Assembly (NCBI RefSeq): GCF_004307015.1
Contig: NZ_SIJL01000001.1
Location: 214,334 to 278,333, forward strand
Length of the DNA: 64,000 bases
Reading direction: 5' to 3'
Origin: Thermus thermamylovorans
GTDB lineage: Bacteria > Deinococcota > Deinococci > Deinococcales > Thermaceae
Shown: one piece after another, positions 55,688 to 63,983 of the stretch
How the letters are laid out: every line of letters starts with the position of its first letter
Numbering within the stretch: the stretch's first letter is position 1
The notes under the pieces: model-generated
What the model was told of the DNA's origin: nothing
The model's database searches: none
What the model saw: only the letters and a program-made list of their open reading frames with translations
Translations under genes and position numbers: made by a program

Positions 55688-56860
55688 ATGAGGCCGGCTC
55701 TCTTGGTAACCTTCGCCCTTGCCCTCCCGGTGCAGGCCCAGCTGGTCATTCCCCTCTGGCATACCCTGGGGGAGGGGGGGGTTCTGGAGGGGTATGTCCA
55801 GGCCTTTAACGGGGCCCAGAACCGCTTCCGCATAGAACCCCGGTTCGTGGGCGATTATCGCGAAATGGGGGTCCTGTTGGCGGCGGCGTTGCGCAACGGG
55901 ACCGCTCCTCCTGCAGCCCAAGTGGAGCTGGGTTTCCTGCCCGTTCTGGTTCGGGAAGGGCTGCTGGAGGCCCTTACTCCGCTCCAGGAACCCGACCTCG
56001 ACTCCCAGCTTCTGGCCCTAGGTCGGGTGGGCGGGCGGTTGTACGGGTATCCTCTGGGAATCTCAGTGGCGGTGCTCTTTTTCAATCAGCAGGCTCTGGC
56101 GGCCCGCCAGGTAAGGCCACCCCGTACTTTCGCTGAGCTGGCCCAGGCTGCGGAGCGGCTCAGCAGCCGTTCTGCTCGAGGGCTGCTTTTCTCAGCGGAT
56201 GCCTACAGCTTCTCCGCTCTGGTCTTAGCCCGGGGCGGATGGTTGGTGCGGGAGGGTCGGCCGAGTTTTAACCATCCCCAGGCCGTCGCCACCCTATCCT
56301 ATCTCCAGGATATGGCCCGGCGCGGTGCTCTGCAGGCACGAGGAGCCACAGAGATCTGGGCGGCCGGGGCTGACTTTCTCAGGACCAAGGCATTCTTGGC
56401 TTTGGGACCTTCCACCTTGCTTCCCGCAGCTCAGGGTCGGGCCAACTGGCCTTTTGCCATTGGGCTGGCCCCTCCGCCCTTGGAAGCGGAGGGTAGGGTG
56501 GCGGCCTCCGGATCGGTTTTGGTGGTTTTGCGGGGAGCTTCTCCGGAGGTAAAGCAGGGTCTAGAGGCTTTCTATCGGTATGTGGCCGAGCCAGAACGGC
56601 AAATTTTCTGGGCTCAGTCTACATACTATCTTCCCCTTAGCTTGCAGGCTCAGCGGGTTTGGGCTCGTGAGGATGTGGGGCGTCTCCTCCTGGGCCTAAA
56701 GGGGATGTTGGTCCCCTGGCATCAGGAGGGCCCCTTGCTCCTTTGGGCCTCGGCTTTGGAGCGATCCCTGGAGCGTGCCCTTAAGGCGGGCCTTCCGGCG
56801 CCAAGAGCGTTGGATGAAGGGCAGCAGGAGGCTTTGCGAACGATGGGTCCGCTGCGCTGA
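55688..56860 (+). CDS. Extracellular solute-binding protein family 1 (UgpB-like)
   Basis: 390 residues with a Sec signal peptide (MRPALLVTFALALPVQAQ). Two-domain periplasmic binding fold: LVIPLWHTLGEGGVLEGYVQAFN is the UgpB-like opening (sugar or glycerol-phosphate binders), followed by YGYPLGISVAVLFFNQQAL and the family's conserved aromatic region. No permease or ATPase gene is next to it, so it either works with a remote transporter or has another role. It lies directly downstream of the Wzz-like gene but has its own -10 box. Confidence 0.85.
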   Translation: MRPALLVTFALALPVQAQLVIPLWHTLGEGGVLEGYVQAFNGAQNRFRIEPRFVGDYREMGVLLAAALRNGTAPPAAQVELGFLPVLVREGLLEALTPLQEPDLDSQLLALGRVGGRLYGYPLGISVAVLFFNQQALAARQVRPPRTFAELAQAAERLSSRSARGLLFSADAYSFSALVLARGGWLVREGRPSFNHPQAVATLSYLQDMARRGALQARGATEIWAAGADFLRTKAFLALGPSTLLPAAQGRANWPFAIGLAPPPLEAEGRVAASGSVLVVLRGASPEVKQGLEAFYRYVAEPERQIFWAQSTYYLPLSLQAQRVWAREDVGRLLLGLKGMLVPWHQEGPLLLWASALERSLERALKAGLPAPRALDEGQQEALRTMGPLR

Positions 56861-56893
56861 TGGGCCAAGGAAGCAGGATGGCTTGGCAAGATG

Positions 56894-57208
56894 TTAAAGC
56901 TCCTCCAGGGCCCGCTCCACCTCCTCCATGTAGCCGTCCCAAGGGATCAGGATAAACTTCCCGCCCCTGCGGGCGGCGTAGTAGGGAAGGTCCAGGCGGA
57001 GGGGGGTCCGCACCTCCGGGTGCTCCCGGAACAGGGCGGGCGGGGGCTTGGGCAGGGGCTTCGCCTGGCGGAGCCTCTCCAGGAGCAGGCCGAGGCGCAG
57101 GGCCAGGTATCCCTTGGGGGCGCGGGCCCCCAAGGGGCTGTTCCGAACCCCTTGCCGGACGCCCCGCCCTCCCTTGCTGCTGGACCGGGTTTCCGCCTTT
57201 TCCCTCAC
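56894..57208 (-). CDS. Small protein of unknown function, end of AAA/vWA operon
   Basis: 104 residues, basic N-terminal half, then LRLDLPYYAARRGGKFILIPWDGYMEEVERALEEL. I recognise no family. The GTG start at 57208 follows TAGGAGGCCGAG and lies 16 bases after the vWA stop, so it is the fifth gene of the operon. The conserved-looking 'PYYAARRGGKFILIPWDGY' could be an interaction motif; that is inference. Confidence 0.6.
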   Translation of the reverse strand: MREKAETRSSSKGGRGVRQGVRNSPLGARAPKGYLALRLGLLLERLRQAKPLPKPPPALFREHPEVRTPLRLDLPYYAARRGGKFILIPWDGYMEEVERALEEL

Positions 57209-57224
57209 CTCGGCCTCCTAGGGG

Positions 57225-58448
57225 CTAGTTCCGCCGCACCTTCTTGTTCAGGAAGTCCAGGAGGAGGTACCGGCCGATGTTCCCGGGGTGGGTCAGGTAG
57301 GCCTTGCCCCGGGTGATCTGGCTGAGCTTCTTCACGAAGGCCAGGAGCTCCGGCTCCCGGGCCAGCATGAAGGCGTGGATGGGGATCCCCTCCCGCCGGG
57401 CCAGGGTGGCCTCCTTGAGGGTCTCCGCCAGGATCAGGGGGTCCAGGCCCCAGGCGTTTTTGTAGATCTCCCCGCTGGGCAGGGTGAGGGCCGAGGGCTT
57501 GCCGTCGGTGATGAGGATGATCTGCCGCATCTCCCCCCCCATCTTCTTGAGGAGGGCGCGGGCCAGCTCCAGCCCCGCCTTGGTGTTGGTGTGGTAGGGG
57601 CCCACCTGGGCCAGGGGGAGCCTGGCCAAGGGGATCTCCTCCGCGGTGTCGTGGAAGAGGACGAAGCGCACCCGGTCCCCGGGGTACTGGGTGCGGATGA
57701 GGTGGGCCAGGGCCAGGGCCACCCGCTTGGCCGGGGTGAAGCGGTCCTCCCCGTAGAGGATCATGGAGTGGGAGCAGTCCAGGAGGACCACGGTGCTCAT
57801 GCTGGCGGTGTACTCCGCGAGGTCGATGACCAGGTCCTCCGGGCCCAGGTCGGTGAGCCCCTTGGCCGCGGCCCGCTTCAGGGTTTCGGGCACGTTGAGC
57901 TCCAGGGGGTCCCCCCACTCCCACCCCTTGGTCTCCCCGGTCTTCTCCACCCCGGGGGCGTGGTGGGGAGTGGGGTGGAGGCCGGGGGCGTTGCGGCCTA
58001 AGGCGCCCAGGAGCTCCCGCAAGCTCCTCAGCCCCAGGAAGTCCGCCCCCTTCTCCGTGAGCTCGAAGCGGGCCTCCCCCGCCTCCCCCAGGTGGCCCTC
58101 CTGGGCCGGGCGGGTGGGGTCCTCCCCGGGCAGGCGGAGGTAGCCCGCCTCCTGAAGCCTCCGGATCATCCCCTGGATGGCCTGGTGGAGCCGGGTCTCC
58201 TCCTTGCGCTCGGCCAAGCGGGCCTCCCGCATCCAGTCCTCGGGCACCAGTTCGTTCCGGAGGAGGGCCTGGAGGAGGGCGTCGTAGAGGTCCTCCAGGG
58301 TGGGGCGGCGTTCGGGGTCGGGGTCGTAGCGCTGGAAGGGGTCGGAAAACCCAGAGTCCAAGAGGAAGTCCTCGAGGAGGGAGAGGATCTCCTCGGGGGA
58401 GAGGTCTTCCAGGCTTCCCTCGTAGCGGCTATAGCGGACGGCCTTCAT
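57225..58448 (-). CDS. vWA (von Willebrand A) domain protein
   Basis: 407 residues. An N-terminal helical/charged region of ~200 residues, then a vWA domain with the MIDAS motif D224-x-S226-x-S228 (LLDCSHSM), the Thr of the second MIDAS segment in [13 protein letters not shown], and the third ([10 protein letters not shown]). Such proteins pair with MoxR/chelatase-type AAA partners to act on a protein target, as with ViaA-RavA or ChlD-ChlI. ATG 58448 overlaps hepT-like by 20 bases. Its partner AAA gene lies two genes upstream. Confidence 0.87.
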   Translation of the reverse strand: MKAVRYSRYEGSLEDLSPEEILSLLEDFLLDSGFSDPFQRYDPDPERRPTLEDLYDALLQALLRNELVPEDWMREARLAERKEETRLHQAIQGMIRRLQEAGYLRLPGEDPTRPAQEGHLGEAGEARFELTEKGADFLGLRSLRELLGALGRNAPGLHPTPHHAPGVEKTGETKGWEWGDPLELNVPETLKRAAAKGLTDLGPEDLVIDLAEYTASMSTVVLLDCSHSMILYGEDRFTPAKRVALALAHLIRTQYPGDRVRFVLFHDTAEEIPLARLPLAQVGPYHTNTKAGLELARALLKKMGGEMRQIILITDGKPSALTLPSGEIYKNAWGLDPLILAETLKEATLARREGIPIHAFMLAREPELLAFVKKLSQITRGKAYLTHPGNIGRYLLLDFLNKKVRRN

Positions 58449-58830
58449 CCATCATCCTCCCAAGAACCTTGCCCATGAGCTGGGCGTAGCCGCCGAGCCG
58501 TGCGAATATGGCCTGAGCTAAAGTCTCGTTGTAGGTGTGGACCGTGAGGTTGCGGTCGTCGGCCATGGTGAGGGCCAAGCGGGCCTCCTCTTCCTCCATC
58601 AGGCCCACCTCGTGGGCCAGGCGGATGGCCCGCTTGGGGCTTGCGGCTTCCAAACCTTCCCTCTCCCTCAGGAAGACTTGGAGGGCTTTCCAAAAAGCCT
58701 CGAAGGTGTACTCAAAACGTTGTATGGCGGCATCCCGCTCCAAGGGACTTGGGGCTTCCCGGTACGCCAGCTCCTCCAGGGTTCCAAGGGCCCGCTTGGC
58801 CACCGCCAGGCGTTCTAGAACTCGGCCCAT
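58429..58830 (-). CDS. hepT: HepT-like HEPN protein (nucleotidyltransferase substrate-binding family)
   Basis: 133-residue all-helical HEPN-fold protein of the HI0074 type. It carries the intact toxin motif R93-x4-H98-x-Y100 (RNLTVHTY), an RNase active site in HepT toxins; in known systems the Tyr is modified with AMP by MntA to silence it. FEYTFEAFWKALQVFL is the standard helix 2. ATG 58830 overlaps mntA by 16 bases; the 3' end overlaps the vWA gene by 20 bases. Confidence 0.85.
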   Translation of the reverse strand: MGRVLERLAVAKRALGTLEELAYREAPSPLERDAAIQRFEYTFEAFWKALQVFLREREGLEAASPKRAIRLAHEVGLMEEEEARLALTMADDRNLTVHTYNETLAQAIFARLGGYAQLMGKVLGRMMDEGRPL

Positions 58831-59117
58831 ACGATCCCCTCCCTTAGAACCCTTTCCCGGAACGCGGGGTCCACTTCCCCCAGGTCCACCAGCTCCACCC
58901 GGCGGAGCACGGGCCCCTCCTCCAAGGCCTCCCTGAGGAGGGGGAGGATTTCCCCTAAGGGGGTGGGGCTTAGCAGGGCCAGGTCCAGGTCCGAGCCCCG
59001 ACCGGCTTTCCCCCGGGCGTGGGAGCCGTAGAGGATGAGCTTTACCCCCCTGCCCTGGAGGTAGGGCGCCAGGGCGGTGAGCACCGCCTGCCTATCCCGT
59101 TCTAGGCTAGTTGCCAT
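58815..59117 (-). CDS. mntA: MntA-like nucleotidyltransferase (HEPN partner)
   Basis: 100 residues, minimal nucleotidyltransferase (MNT). The motif G31-S32-x10-D43-x-D45 ([15 protein letters not shown]) is intact, so it should bind metal and NTP. In HepT-MntA systems it adds AMP residues to the HEPN partner and acts as antitoxin. ATG 59117 overlaps the AAA gene's end by 11 bases. Order (antitoxin first, then HEPN) and overlaps are as in known modules. Confidence 0.87.
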   Translation of the reverse strand: MATSLERDRQAVLTALAPYLQGRGVKLILYGSHARGKAGRGSDLDLALLSPTPLGEILPLLREALEEGPVLRRVELVDLGEVDPAFRERVLREGIVWAEF

Positions 59118-60501
59118 AGCTCCGCGTCCTCTCCGCCGCCTGGTAGCTCATCTCTCCCCGGGCCAGTTTCCGCCGCCCCACCAGCCCCTCCAGCACGAAC
59201 TCCCCCGCGGAAAGGAGGAGTTCGGGCTCCCCGCTTCCCGCCAGGGCCCCGGCCGCCTCCAGGAGGCCCGGCACCTCTTCCATGGCCTTTAGGGCCTCCT
59301 CCACGCCTCCTTCCGGCAGGGTGAGGAGGTTCCCCGCCTCAAAGTGGGCCACGATGGGATCGGTGTTCAGGCGGTAGCGGGGGAGGACCATGCCGAAGGC
59401 CCTTTGCACCAGGTCCCGGGCCACCCTTTCCGCCCCCTGGAGTTCTCCCTCGTATTCCAGCTCCAGCTTACCGGTGACCGCGGGAAGCCCCCCGTAGAGG
59501 TCCAAGGGGCGGGCCACCGGGCGCGCCCCTTGGAGGAGGGCCCGCCGTTCCGCCCCCGAGGCCACCACCTCCAGGAGGCTGATGGCCAGGCGCTGGGAGA
59601 CCCCGGCGGTCTGGTCCACCCGCCGGTCCTCCCGGGCGGCGAAGGCCACCGCCTCCACGGAGAGCCGGACCCACTCCGGTACCAGGACCCCCTCGGGCAC
59701 GTAGGCCTCTTGGGCGCTGATCCTCTGGCCCTCCTCCAGGCTCCTGGGGTAGTGGGTGCGGATCTCGCTCCCGATCCGGTCCTTGAGGGGGGTGACGATG
59801 CGGCCCCGGGCGGTGTAGTCCTGGGGGTTGGCGGTGAAGACCAGCCAGACGTCCAGGGGCAGGCGGATGGGGTAGCCCCGGATCTGCACGTCCCCCTCCT
59901 CCAGGATGTTGAACAGGGCCACCTGCACCTTGGGAGCCAGGTCGGCCAGCTCGTTCACGGCGAAGATCCCCCGGTTGGCCCGGGGCAGGAGGCCAAAGTG
60001 CATGCTCTCCAGATCCGCCATCCCCGTGCCCCGCCGGGCGGCCTTGATGGGGTCCATGTCCCCCAGGAGGTCGGCCACGGTGGTGTCGGGGGTGGCCAGC
60101 TTCTCCACGTACCGCTCCTCCCGGCCCACCCAGACGATGGGGGCCTCGTCCCCGGCCTCCTCCAGGAGGCGCTTGCCTTCAGGGGAGACGGGAAAGAGGG
60201 GGTTGTCGCGGAGCTCGGTGGCCAGGGCGGGGACCTCCTCGTCCAGGAGGCCCGTGAGGCTCCGCAGGATGCGGCTTTTGGCCTGGCCGCGGGTGCCCAG
60301 GAGGATGAAGTTCTGCTTGGCCAGGATGGCTTGCACCAGGGCAGGGAGGACGGTGTCCTCGTAGCCGTGGATGCCGGGGAAGAGCCTTTCCCTACGCCGG
60401 AGCTTTTCCCGCAGGTTCTCCCGGGCCTCCTCCTTCACCGTGCGCCTGAGCCGTTCCAACGGGTAGGTGCGCCTGAGCTCGCCTAGGGTCCTGGCCTTCA
60501 C
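59107..60501 (-). CDS. MoxR/Mg-chelatase-like AAA+ protein with altered Walker motifs
   Basis: 464 residues. The AAA+ core is clear: [16 protein letters not shown] (Walker A place, residues 69-76), [29 protein letters not shown] (Walker B/pre-sensor, N183-E184), VFTANPQDY (sensor 1, N226), LKDRIGSEI. But Walker A has Ala74 where GxxxxGK[ST] has Gly, and Walker B has Asn183 where Asp is usual. The wording 'GTRGQAKS' and 'NEL' is a feature of the 'magnesium chelatase'-named subgroup often found with vWA genes, so it may still bind ATP. GTG 60501 follows a TAAACT box by six bases. Heads a five-gene operon. Confidence 0.85.
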   Translation of the reverse strand: MKARTLGELRRTYPLERLRRTVKEEARENLREKLRRRERLFPGIHGYEDTVLPALVQAILAKQNFILLGTRGQAKSRILRSLTGLLDEEVPALATELRDNPLFPVSPEGKRLLEEAGDEAPIVWVGREERYVEKLATPDTTVADLLGDMDPIKAARRGTGMADLESMHFGLLPRANRGIFAVNELADLAPKVQVALFNILEEGDVQIRGYPIRLPLDVWLVFTANPQDYTARGRIVTPLKDRIGSEIRTHYPRSLEEGQRISAQEAYVPEGVLVPEWVRLSVEAVAFAAREDRRVDQTAGVSQRLAISLLEVVASGAERRALLQGARPVARPLDLYGGLPAVTGKLELEYEGELQGAERVARDLVQRAFGMVLPRYRLNTDPIVAHFEAGNLLTLPEGGVEEALKAMEEVPGLLEAAGALAGSGEPELLLSAGEFVLEGLVGRRKLARGEMSYQAAERTRSYGN

Positions 60502-60507
60502 CCTTCC

Positions 60508-60513
60508 AGTTTA
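60508..60513 (-). promoter_or_regulatory. -10 box of the AAA/MntA-HepT/vWA operon
   Basis: TAAACT on the minus strand ending six bases before GTG 60501; leaderless. Confidence 0.55.
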
Positions 60514-60578
60514 GGGCCGGGGGCGGGGAGGGGTTTGTGTCCGAGGCCAGGCCTAACGCCTTTCTCATGGGCCGGCGG

Positions 60579-60584
60579 TATCCT
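60579..60584 (+). promoter_or_regulatory. -10 box of hslVU
   Basis: TATCCT ending six bases before GTG 60591. It decides the hslV start against upstream in-frame starts. Confidence 0.6.
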
Positions 60585-60590
60585 CTCCCC

Positions 60591-61133
60591 GTGGAGATCC
60601 ACGGCACCACCATCCTGGCCGTGCGCAAGGACGGGGTCACCGCCATGGCCGGGGACGGGCAGGTCACCTTCGGCCAGACGGTCCTCAAGCGGGGGGCGGT
60701 GAAGGTGCGCCGCCTGGAGGTGGGGGAGGGGGTCCTGGTGGGCTTCGCCGGGGGGGTGGCGGACGCCCTGGCCCTTTTGGAGCGCTTCGAGGAGCGCCTC
60801 AGGGAGGCCCGGGGCAACCTTCTCAAGGGAGCGGTGGAGACCGCCAAGCTCTGGCGCACCGACCGGGTGCTCCGCCACCTGCAGGCTATGATCGTGGCCG
60901 CCGACCGGGAGGGCATGGTCCTCCTCTCGGGAAGCGGGGAGGTCATCGCCCCCGAGGAGCCCCTGCTGGCGGTGGGCTCCGGCGGGCCCTACGCCCTGGC
61001 CGCCGCCAAGGCCCTCTACCGCCACGGGGGGCTTTCCGCCCGGGAGATCGCCGAGGAGGCCCTTAAAATAGCTGCGGAGGTGGACCTCTACACCTCGGGC
61101 CAGGTTACGGTCCTCACCCTGGGGGAAGGATGA
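60591..61133 (+). CDS. hslV: ATP-dependent protease subunit HslV
   Basis: 180 residues, threonine protease forming a double hexamer capped by HslU. The catalytic Thr is in [37 protein letters not shown] and [19 protein letters not shown] are conserved. Start GTG 60591 (EIHG before TT) fits both the -10 box six bases upstream and the family's usual 1-5 residue propeptide; readings from 60537 would add 18 residues and are unlikely. Overlaps hslU by ATGA. Confidence 0.95.
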   Translation: MEIHGTTILAVRKDGVTAMAGDGQVTFGQTVLKRGAVKVRRLEVGEGVLVGFAGGVADALALLERFEERLREARGNLLKGAVETAKLWRTDRVLRHLQAMIVAADREGMVLLSGSGEVIAPEEPLLAVGSGGPYALAAAKALYRHGGLSAREIAEEALKIAAEVDLYTSGQVTVLTLGEG

Positions 61134-62380
61134 ACCTCACGCCCACCGAGATCGTCCGGGAGCTTTCCAAGCACATCGTGGGCCAGGAGGCCGCCAAGAA
61201 GGCGGTGGCCGTGGCCCTCCGGAACCGCTACCGCAGGAAGCGCCTCCCCCCGGAGATCGCCCGGGAGGTGACCCCCAAGAACATCCTCATGATCGGGCCC
61301 ACCGGGGTGGGCAAGACGGAGATCGCCCGCCGCCTGGCCCGCCTGGCCGGAGCCCCCTTCGTGAAGGTGGAGGCCACCAAGTTCACGGAGGTGGGCTATG
61401 TGGGCCGGGACGTGGAGGGCATCGTCCGGGACCTGGCCGAGGCCAGCTACGGCCTGGTGCTGGAGGAGATGAAGCGCAAGGTGGAGGAGAGGGCCCTGGC
61501 CTTCGCCGAGGAGGAGCTCGCCACCCTCCTCCGCACCTCGGTGGCCGAGGTGCGCTCCGGCCACCTGGATGGCCTTTCCGTGGAGATCCAGGTGGAGGAG
61601 GAGGTGAGCCTGCCCTTCATGGGGGTCCTGGGAGGGGAGGGGTTGGGGGGCATGGGGGAGATGCTCAAGGGGCTTCTCCCCAGGCGCCCGGTGCGCAAGC
61701 GGATGACGGTGCGGGAGGCGCGGGAGGTGCTCAAGAACCAGCACGCGGAGCGCCTGGTGGACAAGGAGGAGGTGAAGGAGGAGGCCCGGCGCCGGGCCCA
61801 GGAGGACGGGATCGTGTTCATCGATGAGATCGACAAGGTGGCCCGCAAGGAAGGCACCGTGGGGCCGGACGTCTCCGGGGAGGGGGTGCAGCGGGACCTC
61901 CTGCCCATCGTGGAGGGCACGGTGGTCTCCACCCGCATCGGCCCCGTGTCCACGGAGTACGTGCTTTTCATCGCCGCTGGGGCCTTCCACGTAGCCAAGC
62001 CTTCGGACCTGATCCCCGAGCTCCAGGGGCGCTTCCCCATCCGGGTGGAACTCGCCCCCCTGGGCCCCGGGGAGTTCTACCGCATCCTCAAGGAGCCGGA
62101 GAACTCCCTCATCCGCCAGTACACCGAGCTTCTGCGGGCCGACGGCACCGAGGTGGTCTTCCACGACGAGGCCCTGGAGGCCATCGCCCAGGCCGCCCAC
62201 CGCGCCAACCAGGAGCTGGAGGACATCGGGGCCAGGCGGCTTTCTACGGTTCTGGAAAAGGTTTTGGAGGAGGTCAGCTTCCAGACGGACCTGGGCCGGG
62301 TGGAGATCACCCGCGCCTACGTGGAGAAGAGGCTGGAGGCGGTCTTCGCCTCTCCGGACCTGACGCGGTTTGTGCTGTAG
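61130..62380 (+). CDS. hslU: ATP-dependent protease ATPase subunit HslU
   Basis: 416 residues, AAA+ unfoldase. Walker [18 protein letters not shown], the [15 protein letters not shown] pore/I-domain entry, Walker [12 protein letters not shown], sensor and the C-terminal [22 protein letters not shown] with the conserved terminal DLTRFVL-type end that docks into HslV. I-domain (about residues 110-230) is shorter than in E. coli. Coupled to hslV. Confidence 0.96.
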   Translation: MNLTPTEIVRELSKHIVGQEAAKKAVAVALRNRYRRKRLPPEIAREVTPKNILMIGPTGVGKTEIARRLARLAGAPFVKVEATKFTEVGYVGRDVEGIVRDLAEASYGLVLEEMKRKVEERALAFAEEELATLLRTSVAEVRSGHLDGLSVEIQVEEEVSLPFMGVLGGEGLGGMGEMLKGLLPRRPVRKRMTVREAREVLKNQHAERLVDKEEVKEEARRRAQEDGIVFIDEIDKVARKEGTVGPDVSGEGVQRDLLPIVEGTVVSTRIGPVSTEYVLFIAAGAFHVAKPSDLIPELQGRFPIRVELAPLGPGEFYRILKEPENSLIRQYTELLRADGTEVVFHDEALEAIAQAAHRANQELEDIGARRLSTVLEKVLEEVSFQTDLGRVEITRAYVEKRLEAVFASPDLTRFVL

Positions 62381-62388
62381 GAGGAAAC

Positions 62389-63453
62389 ATGCGCTGGTTG
62401 CTCTTGGCCCTGAGCTTGTTGGCCGGGCCCGCCCTGGCCCAGACCCCGCCCCCTTCGGCCCAACAGGTGCAGCAGGACCCCCTGCGTCTGGGGGTGCAGC
62501 TTTACGCCCTGGGGCGCTACCAGGCCGCCCTGGAGTTCTTCGAGCGGGCGGCGCGGGAGCGCCCCACCGACCCCGATGCCCTCTACTGGTTGGCCCGGAC
62601 CCAGCTCCGCCTGGGCCTCCTGAACCCGGCCCTGGAAAACGCCCGTACCCTGGTGGCCCGCAGCCCCCGCTACATCGGGGGCTACCTGGTTCTGGCCGAG
62701 GTCTACGTGGGCTTCTACCGGGCCTCTGAGGACCGGGAGCGGGGACGAGCCTTTTTGGACCAGGCCCTTTCCGTGCTCCGGGATGCGGAGCGGGTGAACC
62801 CCCGGCACGCCCCCCTCTACGCCCAGCGCGGGGTGGTGCACGCCCTCCTGGGCCAGCCCGACCGGGCGGAGGAGGCCTTCAAGCGGGCCCTGGACCTCCA
62901 GGACACCCCGGAGGTACGGGTGGCCCTGGCCGAGCTCTACCTCTCCTTGGGCCGGCTGGACGAGGGCCTGGAGCAGTACGCCCGGGCCTTGCGCCTGGCG
63001 CCGCAAAACGGGGACCTGCGGGTGCGCTACGCCTCGGCCCTCCTGGTCAAAGGGCAGGCGGGGGAGGCGGCGCGGGTCCTGGAGGAGGGCCACCGCCTGC
63101 GGCCCCTGGATGCGGAGGGGTGGTACACCCTGGGCCAGGCCTACCTGGCCCTGGGCCGCTTGCAGGAAGCCGGGGTGGCCCTGGAGAACGCCGTGGCCCT
63201 AGCTCCCCTGCGCTTCCCCGCCGCTTACTTCCACCTGGGCCAGGTCTACTTGAGCCTGGGGGACTTCGCCCGGGCCAAAAGCCGTCTTACGGTGGCGGTG
63301 CGCCTCGAGCCCAGCCGGGCGGAGTACCGCTACCACCTCTGCCTGGCCAACGAGCGCCTGGGGGATAAGGAGGGAGCCCGCCACCAGTGCCGGGAGGCCC
63401 TGAGGCTCCGCCCCGGCTACCGGGAGGCGGAGGAGGTGCTCAGGCGGCTTTAG
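62389..63453 (+). CDS. Secreted/periplasmic TPR-repeat protein
   Basis: 354 residues: signal peptide (MRWLLLALSLLAGPALAQ) then about seven or eight tetratricopeptide repeats (for example LYALGRYQAALEFFERAAR, LYLSLGRLDEGLEQYARALRL, AYLALGRLQEAGVALENAVAL, YLSLGDFARAKSRLTVAVRL). A scaffold for protein contacts in the periplasm; partner unknown. ATG 62389 is eight bases after hslU, with AGGAGGAAAC, so it is in the hslVU transcript. Confidence 0.87.
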   Translation: MRWLLLALSLLAGPALAQTPPPSAQQVQQDPLRLGVQLYALGRYQAALEFFERAARERPTDPDALYWLARTQLRLGLLNPALENARTLVARSPRYIGGYLVLAEVYVGFYRASEDRERGRAFLDQALSVLRDAERVNPRHAPLYAQRGVVHALLGQPDRAEEAFKRALDLQDTPEVRVALAELYLSLGRLDEGLEQYARALRLAPQNGDLRVRYASALLVKGQAGEAARVLEEGHRLRPLDAEGWYTLGQAYLALGRLQEAGVALENAVALAPLRFPAAYFHLGQVYLSLGDFARAKSRLTVAVRLEPSRAEYRYHLCLANERLGDKEGARHQCREALRLRPGYREAEEVLRRL

Positions 63454-63460
63454 GGGGTCC

Positions 63461-63625
63461 TCAGGCCTTGGGTTCCTCTTTCTTCTCCTCCCCCTCCTGC
63501 AGGCCCTTCTTGAACTCCTTGGCCGATTGCCCCAGGCCGCGGGCCAGCTCGGGGAGCTTCTTGGCGCCGAAGAGGAGCAGGACGATGAGCAGGATGAGGA
63601 TGATCTCCATGGGTCCCAGGTGCAT
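63461..63625 (-). CDS. tatA: Sec-independent translocase TatA
   Basis: 54-residue protein with one N-terminal membrane helix ([14 protein letters not shown]) and the hallmark [18 protein letters not shown] hinge and amphipathic helix, then a charged tail (KKEEPKA). This is the pore-forming subunit of twin-arginine export. ATG 63625 follows TAGGAT by six bases. An in-frame ATG at 63610 (MEII) is an alternative start. It lies convergent to the TPR gene. Confidence 0.93.
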   Translation of the reverse strand: MHLGPMEIILILLIVLLLFGAKKLPELARGLGQSAKEFKKGLQEGEEKKEEPKA

Positions 63626-63631
63626 GCCCCC

Positions 63632-63637
63632 ATCCTA
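63632..63637 (-). promoter_or_regulatory. -10 box of tatA
   Basis: TAGGAT on the minus strand, six bases before ATG 63625; leaderless. Confidence 0.55.
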
Positions 63638-63644
63638 CCACGCC

Positions 63645-63673
63645 TTGACCCCGGGGGGGGCGGGTGCTATCGT
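63645..63673 (+). promoter_or_regulatory. Promoter of the tRNA cluster
   Basis: -35 TTGACC (63645-63650), 17-base spacer, -10 TATCGT (63668-63673); first tRNA starts 20 bases later. Divergent from the tatA promoter. Confidence 0.6.
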
Positions 63674-63693
63674 GGCCTCTGGGGTGGCGGCCC

Positions 63694-63770
63694 CGGGGCG
63701 TAGCGCAGGCCGGTAGCGCACCTGCTTTGGGAGCAGGGGGTCGCCCGTTCAAATCGGGCCGCCCCGACCA
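63694..63770 (+). tRNA. tRNA-Pro (anticodon TGG)
   Basis: Acceptor CGGGGCG (63694-63700) pairs with CGCCCCG (63760-63766); discriminator A and encoded CCA follow. Anticodon loop TTTGGGA in the stem CCTGC/GCAGG gives TGG; T-loop TTCAAAT is normal. Confidence 0.95.
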
Positions 63771-63771
63771 C

Positions 63772-63847
63772 GCGGGAGGAGCTCAGTTGGTAGAGCATCG
63801 GCCTTCCAAGCCGAGGGTCGCGGGTTCGAGTCCCGTCTCCCGCTCCA
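63772..63847 (+). tRNA. tRNA-Gly (anticodon TCC)
   Basis: Acceptor GCGGGAG (63772-63778) pairs with CTCCCGC (63837-63843); discriminator T, encoded CCA. Anticodon loop CTTCCAA in stem TCGGC/GCCGA gives TCC. One base separates it from tRNA-Pro. Confidence 0.95.
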
Positions 63848-63884
63848 GATGGCCGGGGTGGAGGTTCACCCCGGCTTACCTTGT

Positions 63885-63960
63885 GGGCCCGTAGCTCAGG
63901 GGACAGAGCAGCCGCCTTCTAAGCGGTAGGTCGGGGGTTCGAATCCCTCCGGGCCCGCCA
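63885..63960 (+). tRNA. tRNA-Arg (anticodon TCT)
   Basis: Acceptor GGGCCCG (63885-63891) pairs with CGGGCCC (63950-63956); discriminator G, encoded CCA. Anticodon loop CTTCTAA in stem GCCGC/GCGGT gives TCT. Confidence 0.95.
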
Positions 63961-63983
63961 GCTCCAGGACGCAACGCTTCACC

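Noticed and set aside
60537..60590. Upstream in-frame start of hslV (18 extra residues)
   Set aside because: A -10 box at 60579-60584 would lie inside that reading, and HslV propeptides are only a few residues long.
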